Shown in pieces: positions 50,723 through 59,676 of a stretch of DNA of 64,000 nucleotides (position 1 is the first letter of the stretch; every line of letters starts with the position of its first letter). A program made the translations under genes and the position numbers. The notes beneath the pieces were generated by a model. That model saw only the letters and a program-made list of their open reading frames with translations. It searched no databases and was not told the DNA's origin. This stretch comes from DASRFA01 sp035651755. GTDB taxonomy: Bacteria; Desulfobacterota; Binatia; UBA12015. The DNA lies in the NCBI GenBank assembly GCA_035651755.1, contig DASRFA010000013.1, positions 1 to 64,000 of the forward strand. Reading direction: 5' to 3'.

Positions 50723-51117
50723 CGTATCTGCTCGACGCGAACGCGCTCATCGCTCTCGGGCTCAGCTCCCACGTCTTCCACCGCCGGATGGAGGCGTGGG
50801 TGGCCGGCCTTCGCACCGAAGATGGCATCGCGACGTCCGCGATCACCGAGCTCACATTTGTCCGGGTCATACCGCAGCTTCCCGGAATCTCGGTCGACGT
50901 CGCACAGGCGAAGGAGCTGCTACGGCGTCTGAAGGGCCAGCGACGCCGCAGGGTGCAGCTGCTCGCCGACGCGCTCGGGGCGGACGCCCTCCCGGCTTGG
51001 GTACGAAACACGAAGCAGACGACCGACGGCCACCTCGCGGCACTGGCGAGGATGCACGCCGCGATCCTCGCGACGCTCGACGCAAAGATTCCCGGCGCCT
51101 TCAACGTGCCGTCCTGA
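50719..51117 (+). CDS. PIN-domain ribonuclease toxin
   Basis: A 132-residue PIN protein from GTG 50719: TYLLDANALIALGLS (Asp6 after the start residue), TSAITELTFVRV with the second acidic residue, and TDGHLAALARMHAAILATLD with the last ones. It pairs with the AbrB-type antitoxin before it. This is the VapC-like type that commonly accompanies AbrB antitoxins; RNA target unknown. Confidence 0.88.
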   Translation: MTYLLDANALIALGLSSHVFHRRMEAWVAGLRTEDGIATSAITELTFVRVIPQLPGISVDVAQAKELLRRLKGQRRRRVQLLADALGADALPAWVRNTKQTTDGHLAALARMHAAILATLDAKIPGAFNVPS

Positions 51118-51189
51118 GAGACGCTCGCGCGACGTCGAGTCCGCCGTTGCGTTCAAGCGCACCCTCCTATCGCTGCCTAGCTCTGAGGC

Positions 51190-51723
51190 ATGAACACTCA
51201 TTTTCGGATCACATCCGCCGATGAGACCCTCGAGACGACGCCCCTCCAGATGCTCGTCGCCCACACCGCGTGGGCCAACCGGCAGCTCTTCGCCGCCCTG
51301 CGCGACGTCGACGCCTTCGAGTCGCAGCCGGGCGCGGACCTGATCGCGCGGGCCCTCGATCACATCCACGTCGTGAGGCGCATCTTCCAAGCTCACCTGC
51401 ACGGCGTCTCACACGGCTTCGAATCGACGCAGCGGGCGGTCGCTCCCTCGCTCGCGGAGCTCGATCGGGAATCCGAGGCGATCGACCGCTGGTACGTCGA
51501 TGCGACCGCATCGCTCGGACCCGGCGAGCTCGCGCGACCTCGCGACGTCCGCTTCACCGACGGGAACGTCGTCACGATGACCGCCGCCGCGATGATCCTC
51601 CACGTGGTCACCCACACGATTCATCATCGCGGACAGGTCGACGCCGTCATGATCCAGACCGGCATGCCGCGCCGGAGGGATGGGGTCCCCGAGTTCCTCG
51701 TCAGTCGAGCGTCCGCCACCTGA
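51190..51723 (+). CDS. DinB/YfiT-like four-helix metal-binding protein
   Basis: A 177-residue DinB-superfamily protein. Metal-ligand histidines are likely in ARALDHIHVVRRIFQAHL and HVVTHTIHHRGQVDAV; the latter is the family's hallmark. Helix one carries LQMLVAHTAWANRQLF. Such proteins are often thiol transferases or stress-induced, of unknown function. The last ~25 bp overlap the convergent AraC gene. Confidence 0.85.
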   Translation: MNTHFRITSADETLETTPLQMLVAHTAWANRQLFAALRDVDAFESQPGADLIARALDHIHVVRRIFQAHLHGVSHGFESTQRAVAPSLAELDRESEAIDRWYVDATASLGPGELARPRDVRFTDGNVVTMTAAAMILHVVTHTIHHRGQVDAVMIQTGMPRRRDGVPEFLVSRASAT

Positions 51724-52447
51724 CGGAGCTCAACCCCTGCGTCGGCGTCATGCCGAACTGCTCGCGGAAGACGCGGCTCAGGTGAGCGCTGTCCGCGAAC
51801 CCGGCCGCGGCCGCGGCGGCGCTCAGGCTCGCGCCCTTCTCCACCGCGGCGACGGCGCGGCGGAGGCGCTTCCACCGGAGGTACGCGCGCATCGGGAGCC
51901 CGACGTCGCGTGCGAAGGCATGGCGCATCTGGCGCGGCGAAAGCCCGGCCGCGTGCGAGAGGCTCGCGAGGTCGACGCGGTCGGAGCCGTCGAGGGACGC
52001 GCACATCCGGCGTGTCGCCGGGTGTCGCGGCGCCGGCGGCTGACGCAGGTCGACGGCGGAGAGGATCGACGCGATGAGCGCTCGTGCCTGCGCCGGCGTC
52101 GGATCGCGCGGGACGCTCACGTCGAGGGCGTCGCGCATCCACGTCTCGCACAGCGGCTCGGCGTCGCGCGAGAGCTCCCGGCTCGCCACGTCGTCGCCGT
52201 CGAGGAACAGGAGCGCCGCATGTGCGCACGCCCCGTGTCGATGCGTCAGGCGCGGCGGAATGACGGCCGCGCGAGCGCGAATGCGCCCGTCGGCAGCGTC
52301 CTCGATGTCCAGGCCCGACGGCGCGACGACGACCTGCGCCGCGTGGTGCGCGTGCCGCTCCGTCGCGACGAGTCGGCCCACGTAGAGGTAGAGCGCCCGC
52401 GTCGCCGAGACGAACAGCGTACCGTCCAACCGCGCCGGCGTGCTCAA
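51701..52447 (-). CDS. AraC-family transcriptional regulator
   Basis: A 248-residue regulator, read from TTG 52447 with AGGAGCAGGGAG upstream. N-terminal cupin-like sensor region (RLVATERHAHHAAQVVVAP). The C-terminal two-HTH AraC domain has LASLSHAAGLSPRQMRHAF and LSAAAAAAGFADSAHLSRVF, and ends FGMTPTQGL. Its 3' end overlaps the DinB-like gene. Possible targets are that gene or itself. Confidence 0.85.
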   Translation of the reverse strand: MSTPARLDGTLFVSATRALYLYVGRLVATERHAHHAAQVVVAPSGLDIEDAADGRIRARAAVIPPRLTHRHGACAHAALLFLDGDDVASRELSRDAEPLCETWMRDALDVSVPRDPTPAQARALIASILSAVDLRQPPAPRHPATRRMCASLDGSDRVDLASLSHAAGLSPRQMRHAFARDVGLPMRAYLRWKRLRRAVAAVEKGASLSAAAAAAGFADSAHLSRVFREQFGMTPTQGLSSVRWRTLD

Positions 52448-52668
52448 TGCTCCCTGCTCCTACCGGGACGTCGATGGCTCGCCGGATTTGCCGGTCCCTC
52501 GACTTCCCATCCTAGCTCGCCGAGCGGGGCATCGTCGTCGTCTCACAAACCGCGTTGCCGACCTCGGTGGCTTCGTCGTAGAAGCACCCCCGCCCACCGT
52601 GTCCGTCGGCGTCCCGGACGGCTCGAAAAGAGGCACCCGGTTTTCGATCCGAGGACGAGGAGTTCGTG

Positions 52669-54876
52669 ATGCCGACCCGAGCCGTCCACGTCGCGGCAGC
52701 GCTGCTGACGCTCTGCCTCGCCGCCGACCTCCACGCACCGCGCGCGAGCCGCGCCGCGGCGGCTGGCGGATTTCTCGGAGGTGACCCAGGCCCTGCCCCC
52801 GAGGGCATTCCGTACTCGGAGGACGATTTCATCGAGGGCGCGCCGAAGGTGACCGGCGTGCGCCTGGCGAGATTCGCCGGACCCGAGGGGCGCCTTCGCC
52901 TCGAGGTGACGGTCGAGTACCCGCACCTGCGCGACGAGTGGGACGGGCTCGTTTCCGACAAGGCGACCTACCAGGGCCGCGTGAACGTTCAGCTCGGCAG
53001 CTGCGGCAAGGGCACGGGCGCCGACGGGGCATCCGGACGCGTCCGGGTCGTCGACACCCACGCGCTCCCGATGGACACGGACGGCCCCCGCGTCCCGTAC
53101 ACGCACGTCATCCAGCTCACCGCCGAGGAGAGCCAACGGCTCCTGTCGAGCGCACCCTGCGCGGAAACGACATCCGCCGCCGGCGTCCGCGGTGCGGCGT
53201 CCGCCGCCTCGATCGCCGGCGGATCCCGGGTGTCGGTGGGCTCCGGTCCGCGCCTTCCCGTCCTCCGGTCGAGCCACGGGAAGGTTTTGATCGACGTCAG
53301 CGCCACCGCCTCGTTCGACCAGTTCGGTGACGGCGAGAGCGAGGAGACGGCCCGCGTGCGCTACCAGCGCCGCGTTCTCATCGGGGTCGTACCACCGCGA
53401 GCGACCACGCCGTTCCTGTGCACCTCCAAGGCCGACCTCCAGCCGCAGCGGTTCCCTCTGACCGGGCTCCGATACGCCTGGGCTCCGACCCAGCACCTGC
53501 GCGCCTGGATGAACGAGCCGTACGACGTCCGGATCTGCGCGACCGATGCGAAGGAGCTGCCGACCTCCCCGCAGCTCGAGGTGTTCTCCGATCCCGACCA
53601 CGGGACCGCGACCAACCTCCGGATCGAGAACGGCTACCTGAAGGTCACCTACACGCCCGCGCCGGGCTACTTCGGGGACGACAGCTTCGGCTACTACAAC
53701 TTCCCGACCCCGACCCAGTGGGACCAGCTCACGGTGAACATGCGGGTGAAGCCGTTCGCGATGGGCGCGATCGGCGACTCGATCACCGCCGGCTGGGGAT
53801 ACCTGGGAAGCGGCGCCGCGCCCCAGCTGAGCGGCAACGACAACGACTTCGACATCGTCATCCTGAAGCTCTGCGAGCCGCTCGAGAGCCTGAACAACCG
53901 CTGCTCGTCGAACTCCGACCTCGGCCCGGACGACAAGCGCAATCTGTGGCGCTGGACCGCGGATGGCGGGCTCGCGAACAACGTCGCGTGGCCGGCCCAG
54001 TTCGCGAACCGCCACGGCGTCAAGCGGACCACCAACGGGTTCACGACGTTCGACAACCGCGCCGTGTCGGGCTCGCAGCCGCAGGACTGGGTCCCGGGCG
54101 GCGTCCTCTACCCGCACCTGGAGTCGATGCTGCAGAACAATCTGACCGTCCTGACGCTCGGTGCGAACCCGATGCTGGCGAACACGCTCCTCGACACGAA
54201 GCTCGGCGACGAGTGCGGTCGGCGTCCGAACAACATGACGCCCGAGCAGGAGGTCGCGGCCGGCGTCAAGTGCATGCAGGGGCAGATGCAGTCGCTGAAG
54301 CTCTACGAGCGCCTGCGCGGCGTCTACCGCCGCCTGCTCGACGGTCCTCGCAACCACGTCGTCGTCATGCTCTACGGCCTCACGTATCCGGTGATCGGCG
54401 ATCTCGTCACGTCGTTCCTCGCGAACTCGTACAGCTCGTGGACCATCGAGGCGATGGCGAACGAGGTGACCAGGGAGATCAAGCGCGCGGTCGAGGACGA
54501 GGCGCAGCTCGCGCGCGAGCAGGGCAAGGGCGACCGCCTGTTCTGGGCGTCGCCCGGCCGGTTCAACATGGGGCTACCGGGCTACGACCAGGCGATCCTC
54601 AAGCTGCCGGGCATCGACTGCCCCACGTCGAACAGCCCGCTGATCGGAAAGGTCGACGGCACGTCGAACCAGTCGGCGGTCGTGCAGAAGACGCTCGCGT
54701 TCACGTCGCAGAACCTTCAGACCCAGCTCACGAACTGCCCGAGCCGCGGTGCGTCCGAGAACTACTTCGAGGGCCTCGACGGCGGCCTCCACCTGAGCCG
54801 CGCCGGCCACAAGCGCTTCGCGGACGCCCTCGACGCGAAGGTGAAGGAGCTGAACCTTCCGCTGCCCCGGCCGTAG
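52669..54876 (+). CDS. Secreted SGNH/GDSL hydrolase with Ig/cadherin-like domain
   Basis: A 735-residue exported protein (signal peptide core VAAALLTLCLAADLHA). The N-terminal ~290 residues are of unknown fold. A tandem-Ig/cadherin-like module is at ~300-360 (PDHGTATNLRIENGYLKVTY, TPAPGYFGDDSFGYYN). Then comes the SGNH hydrolase: GAIGDSITAGWG (Ser371), LTLGANPML with the N of block III, and DGGLHLSRAGHKRFADAL carrying the Asp/His pair near the C-terminus. The enzyme would hydrolyse lipids, acetyl groups or related esters outside the cell. ATG 52669 with GAGGACGAGGAG upstream was preferred over the GTG one codon earlier. Confidence 0.82.
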   Translation: MPTRAVHVAAALLTLCLAADLHAPRASRAAAAGGFLGGDPGPAPEGIPYSEDDFIEGAPKVTGVRLARFAGPEGRLRLEVTVEYPHLRDEWDGLVSDKATYQGRVNVQLGSCGKGTGADGASGRVRVVDTHALPMDTDGPRVPYTHVIQLTAEESQRLLSSAPCAETTSAAGVRGAASAASIAGGSRVSVGSGPRLPVLRSSHGKVLIDVSATASFDQFGDGESEETARVRYQRRVLIGVVPPRATTPFLCTSKADLQPQRFPLTGLRYAWAPTQHLRAWMNEPYDVRICATDAKELPTSPQLEVFSDPDHGTATNLRIENGYLKVTYTPAPGYFGDDSFGYYNFPTPTQWDQLTVNMRVKPFAMGAIGDSITAGWGYLGSGAAPQLSGNDNDFDIVILKLCEPLESLNNRCSSNSDLGPDDKRNLWRWTADGGLANNVAWPAQFANRHGVKRTTNGFTTFDNRAVSGSQPQDWVPGGVLYPHLESMLQNNLTVLTLGANPMLANTLLDTKLGDECGRRPNNMTPEQEVAAGVKCMQGQMQSLKLYERLRGVYRRLLDGPRNHVVVMLYGLTYPVIGDLVTSFLANSYSSWTIEAMANEVTREIKRAVEDEAQLAREQGKGDRLFWASPGRFNMGLPGYDQAILKLPGIDCPTSNSPLIGKVDGTSNQSAVVQKTLAFTSQNLQTQLTNCPSRGASENYFEGLDGGLHLSRAGHKRFADALDAKVKELNLPLPRP

Positions 54877-54956
54877 CTCGCGAGCTCGAACGCGTGCCGC
54901 GGCAGCGTCTCGAAGCGGACCGCCCTCGCGCCGCGAGCCGGCGAAGCGCGGCGCGA

Positions 54957-55928
54957 TCAGCAGCCCGGCGCGCTCACCGGCATCGTGAGAGACGACGCCG
55001 CCGACAGCGTCGACGTCGGGAGGTTCATGGCGCCGTTCGGCGGCGTGAAGAGGACCGCTCCCAGGTGCGCGATGTCGCCGCCGAAGATCCGGATCCGCGT
55101 CCACCCGGTGCGCCCGGCCGACACGACGGTCTCCATCGGCGGCGCCGTCACCGGCGTGCCGTTCATGAGCTCGGCGACCAGCTGCGAGGCGGGAGCGAGC
55201 ATCACGTAGCCGTGGCGGCTCTCCGCGTCGTCCCACAGGTTGCCGACGATCTTGCCGATCGAGGACGTGGTCGTGCCGAGGTTGCCGGCGATCCGGTTCA
55301 CGACGAGGAGCTGGCGGGTGCCGTCGGCGCGGCTCGGGAAGTTGTCGACCGACGCGAGCCTCGGCAGCCGGTTGAAGGACACGCCGTTGAACGAGAGCGC
55401 CGCCGTCGTGCTGTTCGCGTCACAGCCGGGCAGCGTCCCGGAGAAGAGCGACGAGACGGCGACGGCCGGAAGCGTGCCGCGGAAGCCTTCCGCGAGCTTC
55501 ACGTGTGCGAGGCCGCTCAGGACGTTGGCCTCGGTCCCGAGCGGGCAGCCGTTGACGTCGACGGCGACCGCGATGATCCAGCCGCGCACTCCGGGGTCGA
55601 CCTGCGAGGCGTTCAGGCCGAACGTCTGGTTCGGCCCGAGGCAGAGGGGCGTGCTCAATGCCGAGCCGGTCGCCCCGTCGACGAGGAAGATGCGAACGCG
55701 CTGCGCGTTCGTGCCGTCCCCGTTGGTGATCGCGAAATGCGTCTCGTCGACCGACGGGTCGATGCCGGAGCTGTAGAGGTTGAAGAAGAGCACCGAGCCG
55801 AGCTTGGTGTCGCTCATCTCGCTGGTGGCGGGATACGCGAGCCCGGGATCCTGCGCCCGCGCAGCGGGTGCGAGGGAAGCCAATGCGACGGTCGCGGTCG
55901 CGGCGATCAGGACGGTTCGCAGTCTCAT
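54957..55928 (-). CDS. Secreted protein, tandem paralogue A
   Basis: A 323-residue protein with a signal peptide ending ARA-QDPG. It is about as long as the next gene upstream and shares its layout: a PGLxYPxxSExSD start, VLFxNL, a Cys-containing middle (ALSTPLCLGPNQTF; NGCPLGTEANVLSGLAHVK), LPGCDANSTTAALSFNGVS and an end in PVSAPGC. The two are clear tandem duplicates. Unrecognised family; mostly beta strand by pattern. Four Cys could pair into disulfides. A coat, adhesin or binding role is only a guess. Confidence 0.7.
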   Translation of the reverse strand: MRLRTVLIAATATVALASLAPAARAQDPGLAYPATSEMSDTKLGSVLFFNLYSSGIDPSVDETHFAITNGDGTNAQRVRIFLVDGATGSALSTPLCLGPNQTFGLNASQVDPGVRGWIIAVAVDVNGCPLGTEANVLSGLAHVKLAEGFRGTLPAVAVSSLFSGTLPGCDANSTTAALSFNGVSFNRLPRLASVDNFPSRADGTRQLLVVNRIAGNLGTTTSSIGKIVGNLWDDAESRHGYVMLAPASQLVAELMNGTPVTAPPMETVVSAGRTGWTRIRIFGGDIAHLGAVLFTPPNGAMNLPTSTLSAASSLTMPVSAPGC

Positions 55929-55944
55929 TGTCGCCTCCTCCGCC

Positions 55945-56925
55945 TCAGCAGCTTGGCGATTCGACGGGGAACACGAGCGTTCCGTTGGAGGTCAGCGTTC
56001 GCGACCGGAGGTTGACCCCGCCCGCCCCTTTGAAGAGCGCGGCGCCGAGGAGCGGCACGTCGGACGTGTTCGCGAACCTCGCCCAGCCCGTCGTCCCGGA
56101 CGGAATCACCGTCGTGAACGACGGCGTGGTGACGGGGAAGCTGTTCGAGATTTGCGTGAACTTCTGCGACTTGACGACGTTGAAGTTGAACGGGAACGTC
56201 GCGCCCGTGAAGCCCAGCAGGGCGCCGCTCACGCCGCCCATCGGGTTCAGCCCGCCCGACAGATCGCCTGCGATGTGGTTCAGGACGAGCAGCACTGCGT
56301 GGCCGTCCGTCCTGGAGCGGATCTCGTCGAGCCCGAGCGAGCGCGGCAGGCGGGTGTAGCCGTCGTTGTTCACGCCGTTGAAGCGCAGGGTCGACGTCAC
56401 CGAGTTCGCGTCGCATCCGGGCTGCACGCCGTTGAACAGCGCGGCCGCCGCGACGGCCGGGAGCGTCCCCTGGAACTTTCCGGATTTGACGTGCGCCTGG
56501 CCGGACAGCCGGTTGCTGTTGGTCTGGAACGTGTCGCCGATGGGGCAGCCGACCACGCCGTCGACCGAGACCGCGATCAGGTAGCCGCGGAAGTCCGGCA
56601 TCACGTCGGAAGCGCGAAAGCTCGCGGTCTGCGCCGCCGTCAAGCAGATGAAATTGCTCGCGACGAGACCCGACGTTCCGTCGACGAAGAAGAGGTGCAC
56701 GAAGTTCGCCGACGTCTCGGAGTGGTTCGTGATCGTGAGCCGCGTGTCCTCGGCCGCGGGATTCGCCGCCTTGGACGTGAACAGGTTGTAGAAGAGGACG
56801 TTTCCGCGACGCTGGTCGCTCGCCTCCGACGCGAGCGGATAGACCAATCCCGGCTCGGCGGCGACCGAAAGCTTCGGTGCTGCGACGATCGCGAGGAGGA
56901 AGAGAAGGCGGGCGCGTTTGAGCAT
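55945..56925 (-). CDS. Secreted protein, tandem paralogue B
   Basis: A 326-residue exported protein with signal peptide LLFLLAIVAAPKLSVA-AEPG. Paralogue of the gene 16 bp downstream: the Cys positions (NFICLTAAQT; VVGCPIGDTF; PGCDANSVTSTLRFNGV; C-terminal PVESPSC) and the repeated SGxAHVK/SGQAHVK motif match one to one. Same strand and 16-bp spacing indicate one transcript. Family not recognised. Confidence 0.7.
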   Translation of the reverse strand: MLKRARLLFLLAIVAAPKLSVAAEPGLVYPLASEASDQRRGNVLFYNLFTSKAANPAAEDTRLTITNHSETSANFVHLFFVDGTSGLVASNFICLTAAQTASFRASDVMPDFRGYLIAVSVDGVVGCPIGDTFQTNSNRLSGQAHVKSGKFQGTLPAVAAAALFNGVQPGCDANSVTSTLRFNGVNNDGYTRLPRSLGLDEIRSRTDGHAVLLVLNHIAGDLSGGLNPMGGVSGALLGFTGATFPFNFNVVKSQKFTQISNSFPVTTPSFTTVIPSGTTGWARFANTSDVPLLGAALFKGAGGVNLRSRTLTSNGTLVFPVESPSC

Positions 56926-57097
56926 GGCTCGAATCTCCGGCAGCGGCTCGCGCCACCCGTTCGCGAGGTGATCGGCAGGTCCGTGGCACGGCCGGTATAG
57001 GGTCGGCCGGCGACGAGAGGCAAGACGCTCGCTGCTACGCGATCCTCACGAGGGCGTCGGCTCGCGCGCCGGCGACGCGAAAGCCCACCGTACGTCG

Positions 57098-57754
57098 TCA
57101 CGGCGCGAGTACGATGACCCACCAGAGCGAGCGACCTTCGCGCCCGACCGCCGATCCGCAGCCGATCCGCGTCAGCGCGGGGCCGTCCGGCGCCGAATCC
57201 TGATGCAGGACCGCCATCCGGAGCGCGCCGTTCGTCTCCGCGAGCGCCGCGTGCACCTCGGGATCGCGCTCGGGATTCCAGTCGCCCGGGAGGTCCTCGG
57301 CGGATACCGTCTCGCGCTCGGTTCCGACGCCGTCGACCCAGATCGGTCGGCGCCACGACGAGTCGCGATGCTTCGTCCCGAGCGGCGCGCCGCCCGCCGC
57401 GAGCCGCTCGGCCTCGGCCTGCGCGACGCCGTCGAGCGACGCATCCTCGGTGAAGCGAACCGGCCACGACCATTCGGACTGGTAGGCTCCGCGCCAGGGA
57501 ACGCCCTTGAACCGCATGTGCTCGCGACCGGCGTCCCGGCCGCGGTTCACGTGCTCGCAGAGCTCGGCGGCCGTCCGGTAGGGCGGCCGATCGGCGGCCC
57601 AGGCGGCTTCGTCGAGCTGCGCCTCCTGTCGCCGCGAGCAGGAGGCGACGAGGAGGACCGCGGCGAGCAGGCTCGTGGCGCGTGCCCCGCGGACGAGGCG
57701 TTCGCCACGCCTGGCCGCGATCTGACAGAATGCGCCCGGGAGGCAGACGGCCAT
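57098..57754 (-). CDS. Putative lipoprotein of unknown function
   Basis: A protein of about 218 residues. A hydrophobic stretch, SLLAAVLLVASC, ends in a lipobox Cys near residue 39 and fixes the region as a lipoprotein signal. The mature part has no recognised domain; it contains WGAYQSEWSWPVRF-like aromatic segments and ends SLWWVIVLAP. The only ATG before the signal is at 57754, which overlaps the ATG of the divergent 62-aa gene by two bases, so one of the two starts may be wrong. Confidence 0.5.
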   Translation of the reverse strand: MAVCLPGAFCQIAARRGERLVRGARATSLLAAVLLVASCSRRQEAQLDEAAWAADRPPYRTAAELCEHVNRGRDAGREHMRFKGVPWRGAYQSEWSWPVRFTEDASLDGVAQAEAERLAAGGAPLGTKHRDSSWRRPIWVDGVGTERETVSAEDLPGDWNPERDPEVHAALAETNGALRMAVLHQDSAPDGPALTRIGCGSAVGREGRSLWWVIVLAP

Positions 57755-57941
57755 GAGCGTCACCATCGAGCTTTCTCGCGACGACCTCCAGCTCCTGCTG
57801 CGGCACGTCGATCGCCACCTCCAGCACCTCGACGCCGAGCTGGTCCGAACCGACAAGCACGAGCTGCAGCACGACCTCGCGCTCGAGGTGAAGCGGTTGC
57901 AGGACATCGCGCGACGACTGTCCGTCGCCTCCGCGGCTTGA
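57753..57941 (+). CDS. Small coiled-coil-like protein
   Basis: A 62-residue protein, MSVTIELSRDDLQLLLRHV and onward. It reads as one or two long amphipathic helices with regular Leu spacing (LxxxLxxLxxELxxTxxxELxxxL). GGGAGG lies 9 nt before the ATG and a perfect terminator follows 22 bp after the stop, which together support a real short gene. A small partial gene at the window's right end begins in a similar way but is too short to compare. Function unknown. Confidence 0.6.
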   Translation: MSVTIELSRDDLQLLLRHVDRHLQHLDAELVRTDKHELQHDLALEVKRLQDIARRLSVASAA

Positions 57942-57962
57942 GGCCGCGCGCCCCGGCCAACG

Positions 57963-58000
57963 GCACTCGGGGGCCGCGCGCGAGCGCGGCCCCCGAGTGC
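57963..58000. terminator. Perfect 17-bp bidirectional terminator hairpin
   Basis: Arms 57963-57979 and 57984-58000 are exact complements (GCACTCGGGGGCC... and its match) around a GCGA loop. It lies between the 62-aa gene (+) and the end of the 58020 gene (-), so it can serve both. A near copy lies at 62184-62215, in the same place relative to the paralogous gene. Confidence 0.7.
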
Positions 58001-58019
58001 GATCCGATCGAGATCGGCC

Positions 58020-59435
58020 TCAGAATTCCGCGTCGCGCTCGGGCTCGACCCCCGGCACGACCGATCCGGACGCGTCGCCGTCCGCGGATCCCGCAACCGC
58101 GGCGGCCCCATTGACCGGAACATCGACCATGTCGAGGCCGAGAATCTCGACCTGCATGCCGTTTGCGATGCCGGTGTCGGGATGCTCGTCCTCGAAGACG
58201 GTGCTGATGGTGTAGCGGAGCGTCCCCGTCGAGTCGCCGGGGTTCCGCTCCCACGACCAGTCCTCGATCCACGCGCCCATCGTCTTCACGAACTGATCGC
58301 TGCACTGGTCGCCGACCTCCCAGCCCGTGAGCATCGGAACCGCCCACGTGAAGGGTACGCCCTCGATCTTGAACGCGTAGCGGTTGCGGGTCTGCGTGCT
58401 GCCGACGCAGACGTTGGAGCCGCTCCATGGCTCGAGCTTCAGGTCGTTGTCGAGGAACCCGGGCGCGTCGGGATGGCCCGACTCGAGGAGCACCGACTGG
58501 GGCTTCCAGACCTGGACGCTCCGGCCGCTCAGGATCGTCGCGATCTCGGCGCCGTAGACGTCGTGGTTCGAGTCGTTCTTGAGAACGACGTCCGTCGTCC
58601 ACTTGATCTTCTTCCGCTTGATGGTGCTCTCGCCGACGTCGAAGCCGAATTGGAGGAGCTGATGGTGGTCGTCGCCGAAGCCGACGCCGAAGCCGGCGAG
58701 GAGCTTCGCGCGCGGCTTCGGGTTCACGCGGAGCTTCGCCGGCATGGTTCGGTGGCTCGCGTCGAGGCTGCGATCGACGAAGATCAGCTTGCCGGTCGAG
58801 TCGGAGTGGGTCGCCTTCATGTCGATGTGCGGCTTCGGCAATTGCCCCGGCCGTGTGAAGTCCTTGGCCCACGCGACGATCGTGTACTGGTAGCACCAGT
58901 CGTACGGGTCGTCGCCCTTGCGATCGCTCAGGAGGCCGCCGGCATCCCAGCTCAGCACGTTCCCGTTCTGCGCGATGTTGAAGATCACGGCGCCGAGGCC
59001 GAGCACGTGGTGGTCGGTGTCCGAATATCCGAGCGACCAGCCGTTCAGGAACACCGTGCCGTTGAAGCCGTCCGGCAGCGTGGCCGAGTCGAAGGCGCGC
59101 GACCCGAGGAACTCCTTCGATGCCGCGCGCAGCGCGCCCGCGCACGTGTAGCCGTGGTCGACCTTGAGCTTCGGCTCGTCGATCACCCGGTGACGCTCGC
59201 CCGAGACGGTCGCGTCCTCGACGTAGGGAGAGCCGTTGAGGATGTCGTAGAGGTGCTGCGGGCTGTCGAAGACGTCGTCGCGCGCGTGGAAGCCGCATGC
59301 TTCGAGGAGCTGGACCGCGACCATTGCGGTCACGACCGCGGCGAGCGACCGCGCGACCAGAAGCGCGGGGGAAGGGCGCCTGCGTCGCCGGGCCGGCGGA
59401 CTCGTGCCGTGAAGCGCTGTGGATCTCGGGGCCAT
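58020..59435 (-). CDS. Exported protein of unknown family, cassette copy 1
   Basis: A 471-residue protein with an N-terminal hydrophobic segment ending LLEACGF, a near-lipobox. Strongly similar throughout to the product of 62274-63629. Shared blocks: VIDEPKLKVDHG, LPDGFNGTVFLNGW, GLGAVIFNI, WCYQYTIVAWAK, LLQFGFDVGES, KIKWTTDVVLKNDS, GVPFTWAVPMLTGW, GAWIEDWSW, STGTLRYTI. Many Trp and Asp residues and mostly beta strand by pattern. I do not recognise it. An unusual inverted-repeat element ~150 bp upstream and a terminator downstream are duplicated with the gene. Confidence 0.75.
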   Translation of the reverse strand: MAPRSTALHGTSPPARRRRRPSPALLVARSLAAVVTAMVAVQLLEACGFHARDDVFDSPQHLYDILNGSPYVEDATVSGERHRVIDEPKLKVDHGYTCAGALRAASKEFLGSRAFDSATLPDGFNGTVFLNGWSLGYSDTDHHVLGLGAVIFNIAQNGNVLSWDAGGLLSDRKGDDPYDWCYQYTIVAWAKDFTRPGQLPKPHIDMKATHSDSTGKLIFVDRSLDASHRTMPAKLRVNPKPRAKLLAGFGVGFGDDHHQLLQFGFDVGESTIKRKKIKWTTDVVLKNDSNHDVYGAEIATILSGRSVQVWKPQSVLLESGHPDAPGFLDNDLKLEPWSGSNVCVGSTQTRNRYAFKIEGVPFTWAVPMLTGWEVGDQCSDQFVKTMGAWIEDWSWERNPGDSTGTLRYTISTVFEDEHPDTGIANGMQVEILGLDMVDVPVNGAAAVAGSADGDASGSVVPGVEPERDAEF

Positions 59436-59580
59436 GGGATCTCCTGATTCGAGGGCGTCCGCTGACGCCCGGATTTTGCCGGCTCCGGAAACGATCGCCG
59501 GTCCATTGAGTTTGAAAGAGCGAGCCTCGACGGGTGCGCACGTGCGCTCCCCCGCCGCTTCGAGCGATGTCGGTGGGGAG

Positions 59581-59609
59581 GCGCTACCTCGCGGGTAGCG
59601 GCCGCTACC
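59581..59609 (-). promoter_or_regulatory. Triple GCTACC palindrome upstream of cassette copy 1
   Basis: GCGCTACCTCGCGGGTAGCGG (59581-59601) contains GCTACC-TCGCG-GGTAGC. It continues into the 16-bp perfect palindrome GGTAGCGGCCGCTACC (59594-59609). So three GCTACC half-sites alternate in orientation. It is 146 bp upstream of the start at 59435. The same first 21 bases recur at 63784-63804 before the paralogue. Probable operator for a shared regulator, or a leader-RNA structure. Confidence 0.6.
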
Positions 59610-59676
59610 TGGGGCTTCGCGCCAGGCCGGAGGCTGCCGGACCGGTCGCGGGTGCGCCGGCGGCGCTATCCTCGGC

